64,000 bases of DNA. Origin: Methylosinus trichosporium OB3b (GTDB taxonomy: Bacteria > Pseudomonadota > Alphaproteobacteria > Rhizobiales > Beijerinckiaceae). The stretch spans positions 3,310,001 through 3,374,000 of the forward strand of contig NZ_CP023737.1 in NCBI RefSeq assembly GCF_002752655.1. Reading direction: 5' to 3'. The translations under genes were made by a program, and so were the position numbers. Shown piece by piece: positions 55,174-64,000 of this stretch (its first letter is position 1; every line of letters begins with the position of its first letter). The notes under the pieces were generated by a model. The model ran no database searches and was not told the DNA's origin. It saw nothing but the letters and a program-made list of their open reading frames with translations.

Positions 55174-55833
55174 TTACAGGTTGGGCGTGCCGAGACGCCA
55201 GCGGGAGATCTCGGCGGCCGTGAGCAGATGCACGCGATCGGGAGATGTGCGCTCGGCGAGCGCGATGAGGTCGCGGCTGATCCCCATCGAGGCGCTGTAG
55301 CGGGACAGCGCCTTGCGCATCCCGCCGTCGGCGTAGCGGCGCTCGCGCAAGGCTTCGCCGCTCATCGGGTCGACGCCGTCGACATAATTGAACATGCGGT
55401 GGACGCCGACGCGGCTCTGGCGCGGAATGACCCGCTTCAGCCCGCCCATCAGCGCATAGACGCAGGCCGAATAGCAGCGGCCCGACACCAGCGGCCCGCC
55501 CTCGGCGCCGACGCGCGCGACCACCACCGCCATGCCGAGCTTGCGCAGCTCCTGGCCGAGCGACATGGAGGCGACGACTTTGCCGCCGGGGGAATCGATG
55601 AGCAAGATGCTCCGCAACGGCTCCCGGCTGGCGCGATTGCGCAGGAATCGCAAAAAGACGTCGGGCGTGTCCTCGACGATCTCGCCCTCGGCCGCGACCA
55701 CCTGCGGACAGCGCCCGCCGCAATGGGAATCGGCCAGCGTCACCAGACGAAACGACATTTCGTCGGCGCGGACCGGCGCTGTTGCGGCGGCGGCCGCCGC
55801 CAGCGCGATGAGAACGACAGGGAGGATGTTCAT
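55174..55833 (-). CDS. Periplasmic ClpP/crotonase-fold protein (COG3904-like)
   Basis: 219 aa from ATG 55833. Signal peptide ([21 protein letters not shown]). The core resembles ClpP-fold proteases: [23 protein letters not shown], and [15 protein letters not shown] where the Ser of SAC would be the nucleophile; HRMFNYVDG follows as a possible His. Cys residues in CGGRCPQ and CYSAC could form disulfides in the periplasm. Activity has not been shown for this group, so protease is an inference. Lies 49 bases downstream of tRNA-Val on the same strand. Confidence 0.72.
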   Translation of the reverse strand: MNILPVVLIALAAAAAATAPVRADEMSFRLVTLADSHCGGRCPQVVAAEGEIVEDTPDVFLRFLRNRASREPLRSILLIDSPGGKVVASMSLGQELRKLGMAVVVARVGAEGGPLVSGRCYSACVYALMGGLKRVIPRQSRVGVHRMFNYVDGVDPMSGEALRERRYADGGMRKALSRYSASMGISRDLIALAERTSPDRVHLLTAAEISRWRLGTPNL

Positions 55834-55886
55834 TCGATGCCCGCTCGGCGCTCCGCTGTGTCGACTCCGAGGATCCCGCGTTGAAT

Positions 55887-55962
55887 TGGTGGGCGGTGAC
55901 GGACTCGAACCGCCGACCCTCTCGGTGTAAGCGAGACGCTCTACCAACTGAGCTAACCGCCC
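55887..55962 (-). tRNA. tRNA-Val (anticodon TAC)
   Basis: 76 bases including the encoded CCA. Acceptor stem GGGCGGT pairs with ACCGCCC; D-arm AGCTCAGTTGGTAGAGC; anticodon stem TCTCG/CGAGA with loop CTTACAC, anticodon TAC; T-arm GGCGGTTCGAGTCCGTC. Lies next to hup, as in many alphaproteobacteria. Confidence 0.96.
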
Positions 55963-56125
55963 GTCGCGTCCTCCGCAGCCGGAGAACGTGGGACAGGTTT
56001 ACGGACAGGAGCCCTTCGGCGCAAGATGGCGCCGGCCGTCATGAGCATCCGCCGGCGAGGGACGCGCCCCGACGGCGAGTGGAAGATCGGTCCGCTCGGC
56101 GACGAGCGGCGCGAGGCTCCAATCC

Positions 56126-56410
56126 TCACTTGGTCTTGTTGAGGGCCGCCTTCAGCGTTGCGCCGGGCTTGAAGCGGGCGCTCGTCGATTCGGGAATCTG
56201 GATCTCCTCGCCGGTCGCCGGATTGCGGCCGACGCCGGCGGCGCGCTTCTTGACGGAAAAGGTGCCGAAACCGACGAGCCGCACTTCCTCGCCCTTCTTC
56301 AGGGCCATGGTGATGCCTTCCAGAACGGCGTCGATGGCGGCGGTGGCGGCGGCTTTCGACGTGTCGGTCGCCTCGGCGACATGCTCGACCAGCTCCAATT
56401 TGTTGACCAT
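56126..56410 (-). CDS. hup: HU family DNA-binding protein
   Basis: 94 aa from ATG 56410 (MVNKLELVEHVA). Histone-like fold with the DNA-binding arm VKKRAAGVGRNPATGEEIQIPES and conserved VGFGTFSVKKR. Nucleoid-associated protein that bends DNA. Follows lon in the standard clpX-lon-hup order; the 254-base gap probably holds its own promoter. Confidence 0.96.
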   Translation of the reverse strand: MVNKLELVEHVAEATDTSKAAATAAIDAVLEGITMALKKGEEVRLVGFGTFSVKKRAAGVGRNPATGEEIQIPESTSARFKPGATLKAALNKTK

Positions 56411-56664
56411 GGTCTCAGATCCCTTCTCTTTCCGCCGGGGAGCCGGGCGTCGAAAGGGCGAGCGGCCACGAATCGTCAAACCCGGCGTTCGAGAGTGATG
56501 TGCCGGAATGTCAGCAAAAGCAAGGGTTAGAACGCCGCGACCCGCCGCAATCCCTGTGAAACAGGGGCGGCGGGCGCTGTTTTACGCGCAAAGCTCTGGA
56601 ATTCCCGGATCGGCTGATCGACCCGCGCCGCATGTCTCACGGCGCGAGCCTCGAGCCTCGGCGA

Positions 56665-59085
<2,421 letters not shown>

Positions 59086-59335
59086 TTCGTGTATCCTGTT
59101 CCGTTTCGCACTCCGCACGGGCGGGTCGTGGCGGGGCTATGACGCATGGAAGGCAAGCAAGTTCCGGGCTAGTCGCCGACTGAAACAGCCGCCTTCGCCG
59201 CTCGCGCTTTGAAGGCTCTACGCAACAAATGGGCCTGGCGGCGCCGCACTTCAAGAACGCTGGAAAAACAACCGACTGCGACTTGGTCGCGGGCGGGAGC
59301 GGCGAAGAATGCGGCCGCTCCTGCCGAAATTCGCG

Positions 59336-60598
59336 TCACGCGCTGGCGCCGCTCTTCTCGTTGCGCTCGGCATAGATGTAGAGCGGCCGCGCCTTGCCCT
59401 CGACCACTTCCGGACCGATGACGACCTGCTCGACGCCTTCGAGGCCCGGCAGCTCGAACATCGTGTCGAGCAGAATGCCTTCCATGATCGAGCGCAGGCC
59501 GCGCGCGCCGGTGTGGCGCTCGATCGCCTTGCGCGCGACCGAGGAGAGCGCCTCGTCCTGGAAGGTCAGCTCGGTGCTCTCCATCTCGAACAGTCGCTGA
59601 TATTGCTTCACCAGCGCATTCTTCGGCTCGGTGAGGATGCGCTTCAACGCCTCCTCGTCCAGATCCTCGAGCGTCGCGATCACCGGCAGACGGCCGACGA
59701 ATTCCGGGATCAGGCCGAACTTCAGCAGATCCTCCGGCTGCACATGGCGGAAGATGTCGCCGGTGCGGCGCTCGTCCGGCGCCTGCACGGTGGCGCCGAA
59801 GCCGATCGAGGTGCCGCGGCCGCGCGAGGAGATGATCTTCTCGAGTCCGGCGAAGGCGCCGCCGCAGATGAACAGGATGTTGGTCGTGTCGACCTGCAGA
59901 AACTCCTGCTGCGGATGCTTGCGCCCGCCCTGCGGCGGCACGGAGGCGATGGTGCCTTCCATGATCTTCAGCAGCGCCTGCTGCACGCCCTCGCCCGACA
60001 CGTCGCGGGTGATCGAGGGATTGTCGGACTTGCGCGAGATCTTGTCGATCTCGTCGACATAGACGATGCCGCGCTGCGCCCGCTCGACATTATAGTCGGA
60101 GGCCTGCAGCAGCTTCAGAATGATGTTCTCGACATCCTCGCCGACATAGCCCGCCTCGGTGAGCGTCGTCGCGTCGGCCATGGTGAAGGGCACATCGAGA
60201 ATGCGCGCCAGCGTCTGCGCCAGCATGGTCTTGCCGACGCCGGTCGGGCCGATGAGCAGAATGTTGGATTTGGCGAGCTCGACGTCGCCGTGCTTGGTCG
60301 CGTGATTGAGCCGCTTATAGTGGTTGTGCACCGCGACCGACAGCACGCGTTTCGCCTGCGCCTGGCCGATCACATAATCGTCCAGCACCTTGCAGATCTC
60401 GCGCGGCGTCGGAATGCCGTCGCGCTGCTTGACGATGGACTTGTTCTCCTCGCGGATGATGTCCATGCACAGCTCGACGCATTCGTCGCAGATGAACACC
60501 GTCGGCCCAGCGATGAGCTTGCGCACCTCGTGCTGGCTCTTGCCGCAAAAGGAGCAGTAGAGCGTGTTCTTCGAATCGCTGCTGCCGACCTTGCTCAT
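59336..60598 (-). CDS. clpX: ClpX unfoldase subunit of ClpXP
   Basis: 420 aa. N-terminal zinc domain with Cys15, Cys18, Cys37 and Cys40. AAA+ core: Walker A GPTGVGKT, Walker [11 protein letters not shown], pore loop GYVG, the RKH-like segment and the ClpP-docking IGF loop (SIGFGATV). Unfolds substrates for ClpP. Unlike the common clpP-clpX pair, no clpP is found upstream; the next gene is pfp. Confidence 0.97.
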   Translation of the reverse strand: MSKVGSSDSKNTLYCSFCGKSQHEVRKLIAGPTVFICDECVELCMDIIREENKSIVKQRDGIPTPREICKVLDDYVIGQAQAKRVLSVAVHNHYKRLNHATKHGDVELAKSNILLIGPTGVGKTMLAQTLARILDVPFTMADATTLTEAGYVGEDVENIILKLLQASDYNVERAQRGIVYVDEIDKISRKSDNPSITRDVSGEGVQQALLKIMEGTIASVPPQGGRKHPQQEFLQVDTTNILFICGGAFAGLEKIISSRGRGTSIGFGATVQAPDERRTGDIFRHVQPEDLLKFGLIPEFVGRLPVIATLEDLDEEALKRILTEPKNALVKQYQRLFEMESTELTFQDEALSSVARKAIERHTGARGLRSIMEGILLDTMFELPGLEGVEQVVIGPEVVEGKARPLYIYAERNEKSGASA

Positions 60599-60935
60599 GT
60601 TCCAGTCTCCTGACGGATCGGCCCGCAGATGCGAATCGAACCAACCACACTCGATATCAGCGTCGGCCTAACAAAACGTGCAAGCAGCGCTCCGCCTGTC
60701 GTTCCGCCGGGACCCGCGACGCTTCGGCGTCGTGCTCGGACCTCAGTTTATAAGTCTCGACGCACTATGCAACCACGACGCCCGGTCATAAATCAAGCAA
60801 GAATCGAGCCTTGGGTAGGGGTGGAGGACGATTTCCGGTCAACGAACCCTTCCCCGAATCGAACCAATTATAAAATCAACAACTTCCGTTGGCGCTCGGC
60901 GGGCGCTCGGCGGCTCCGGGCCTCCCGCGGCGCTG
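60599..60935. other. Intergenic region upstream of clpX
   Basis: 337 bases between pfp and clpX (both minus), with no gene on either strand. It should hold the clpX promoter. Two near-identical GGCGCTCGGCGG-type units at 60890-60915 lie just after the pfp stop, possibly part of a stem structure. Confidence 0.4.
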
Positions 60936-62156
60936 TCACTTTTTCAAAATCTTGGCGACATGATTGTGTCGCAGACGAAAAGCGTCGGGCATTCCGGAGC
61001 CGAGCAGCGGACGCAGATAGAGCCTGAACGCGTCGGTCACATCGGTCCCGCTCTCGCTGATGAACTCGTCGGGCATGACCTTGGTTTTGCCGGCGACCGC
61101 CTCCAGAGGCGTGAGCTGGTAATCGACCGAGTAGAAGCCAGTGCGGTGAATCGTCACGGAGCCGTCGCGGTCGCCCCATAGCGCGAGCTGCACCGCCTTC
61201 TCGCCCACCTCGCGCGCCTCGCGCTGGTCCACGTCGGAGACGCAGCCGACGAAGCTGCGCTGCACATAGCCGAAAGTGTCGGCGCGCACGCGCTTGAAGC
61301 CGAGCTTGGTCTTGACGAGCTCGGTCAGCATGTCGGCGAGAGCGCCGCCGCCGAGATGCACATTGCCATGCGCGTCCTTCTCGATCTGCTCGGCGAGCTT
61401 GGCCGCGATCGGCGTGTGATTCGCGTCGGCGATTCCTTCGGACACGGCGACGACGCAGCGGCCGTAGCGGTCCATCGTCGCTTTCACATCGGCGAGGAAC
61501 TTCTCGGTGTCGAACGCGCGCTCGGGCACATAGATGAGATGCGGCCCATCGTCGGGGAATTTCTTGCCGAGCGCGGAGGCGGCGGTGAGAAAGCCGGCGT
61601 GGCGGCCCATCACCACGGCGATATAGACGCCGGGCAGCGCCCAATTATCGAGATTGGCGCCGGCGAAGGCCTGCGCCACCCAGCGCGCCGCGGAGGGAAA
61701 GCCGGGCGTGTGGTCGTTGATCATCAGATCATTGTCGATGGTCTTCGGAATATGCATCACGCGCAGCGGATAGCGCGCCCTCTGCGCTTCTTCCGAGACG
61801 ATGCGCACGGTGTCGGAGCTGTCATTGCCGCCGACATAGAAGAAGCAGCCGATTCCATGCGCGCGCAGCACCTCGAAGATCTCATGGCAATATTTGAGGT
61901 CCGGCTTGTCGCGCGTGGAGCCCAGCGCCGAGGAGGGCGTGCAGGCGACCATTTCGAGATTATGCGTCGTCTCCTGCGTCAGATCGACGAAGTCCTCATT
62001 GACGATGCCGCGCACGCCGTGGAGCGCCCCATAGACGCGATCGACGCAGCGGAACTTGCGCGACTCGAGAATCGCGCCGACCAGTGATTGATTGATGACG
62101 GCGGTCGGGCCGCCGCCCTGCGCGATGAGGACCTTGGAGAAGTCGATGTCGGACAA
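60936..62156 (-). CDS. pfp: 6-phosphofructokinase, diphosphate-dependent type
   Basis: 406 aa. Phosphofructokinase fold with GGGPTAVINQSLVGA at the start. Residues that set the phosphoryl donor read as PPi-type: Asp112 in GGNDS (Gly in ATP enzymes) and Lys138 in PKTIDND (Gly in ATP enzymes). The reaction is fructose-6-P plus PPi to fructose-1,6-bisphosphate plus Pi, reversible. PPi-PFK is typical of methanotrophs, which may also use it on sedoheptulose-7-P. It starts 107 bases after the secA stop, across a heptamer-repeat hairpin. Confidence 0.9.
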   Translation of the reverse strand: MSDIDFSKVLIAQGGGPTAVINQSLVGAILESRKFRCVDRVYGALHGVRGIVNEDFVDLTQETTHNLEMVACTPSSALGSTRDKPDLKYCHEIFEVLRAHGIGCFFYVGGNDSSDTVRIVSEEAQRARYPLRVMHIPKTIDNDLMINDHTPGFPSAARWVAQAFAGANLDNWALPGVYIAVVMGRHAGFLTAASALGKKFPDDGPHLIYVPERAFDTEKFLADVKATMDRYGRCVVAVSEGIADANHTPIAAKLAEQIEKDAHGNVHLGGGALADMLTELVKTKLGFKRVRADTFGYVQRSFVGCVSDVDQREAREVGEKAVQLALWGDRDGSVTIHRTGFYSVDYQLTPLEAVAGKTKVMPDEFISESGTDVTDAFRLYLRPLLGSGMPDAFRLRHNHVAKILKK

Positions 62157-62170
62157 GGATCGGCTCCGAG

Positions 62171-62263
62171 TGAGTAGGGAATAGGGAGTAGGGAGTCGGC
62201 AGTAGCGGCGTGGAGCGGAGAGCCGAGAGGCTTGCTCACTACTGCCTACTGCCTACTCCCTAC

Positions 62264-62275
<12 letters not shown>
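62171..62275. repeat. Heptamer tandem repeats forming a large inverted repeat
   Basis: One arm (62171-62205) is built of AGTAGGG/AATAGGG-type 7-mers; the other (about 62247-62275) holds their complements (CTACTGC, CTACTCC units). The arms can pair over about 25 bases around a loop of some 40 bases. The right arm overlaps the last bases and stop of secA. Likely both a repeat-expansion site and the secA transcript end. Confidence 0.6.

Positions 62276-64000
<1,725 letters not shown>

Overview
The window looks like a chromosomal segment of a GC-rich alphaproteobacterium, most likely a type II methanotroph or methylotroph of the Methylosinus/Methylocystis kind. This is an inference from gene content. 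The pointers are a lanthanide-type PQQ dehydrogenase with its XoxJ-like and cytochrome c partners, a PPi-type phosphofructokinase, the alphaproteobacterial phoR-pst-phoU-phoB order, a GAAC-N7-GAAC LexA box before imuAB, and the clpX-lon-hup-tRNA-Val order.

Layout. 1-6635: the tail of an SNF2 helicase coupled to a SWIM-domain protein, an unknown DUF3592-like membrane protein, and topoisomerase III. 6636-10334: a decayed SNF2 fragment, then PQQ dehydrogenase, XoxJ-like binding protein and a small cytochrome c. 10335-16002: a gene-poor stretch ending in a strong terminator, then a P-type ATPase, two small facing genes (an HMA-like domain protein and an Ala-rich membrane-anchored protein), and TerC. 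16077-20348: a complete SsuABC/TauABC-like importer converging on an ABC exporter, with a paired palindromic repeat between them. 20774-25347: an orphan SMI1/KNR4 immunity gene beside a decayed nuclease-toxin tip, a 57-aa gene, SOS-controlled imuA-imuB, and a lysyl-PG synthase-like membrane protein.

25440-32007 is the phosphate regulon, phoR-pstS-pstC-pstA-pstB-phoU-phoB, with a triple Pho box before pstS and a 16-bp hairpin after it. 32021-33847 holds an outer-membrane beta-barrel, a Met/His/Gly-rich Spy-like protein and the relic of a multicopper oxidase. 34077-41989 is mostly housekeeping: thrS, a zincin, leuC, an Rsm22-like methyltransferase, a VOC protein, tadA, a patatin, and bfd-bfr.

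42398-44698 is the most interesting accessory spot. An IS630-type element sits exactly in the stop/start junction of a two-gene operon made of an unrecognised protein and a PIN-domain nuclease. 45138-53047 carries an MFS transporter with an XRE-cupin regulator, an LpxH-like/GT4 pair, two hypothetical proteins, moeB, ridA and an excisionase/PIN toxin-antitoxin pair. 53589-64000 (all minus) holds pccB, a periplasmic ClpP-fold protein, tRNA-Val, hup, lon, clpX, pfp and the C-terminal part of secA.

A 25-bp element with a CGAGCCT/AGGCTCG palindromic core occurs at 18492, 18530 and 39587, as a core only at 50728, and in degenerate form at 25373. Most long open frames antisense to real genes are by-products of high GC3 and are not annotated.
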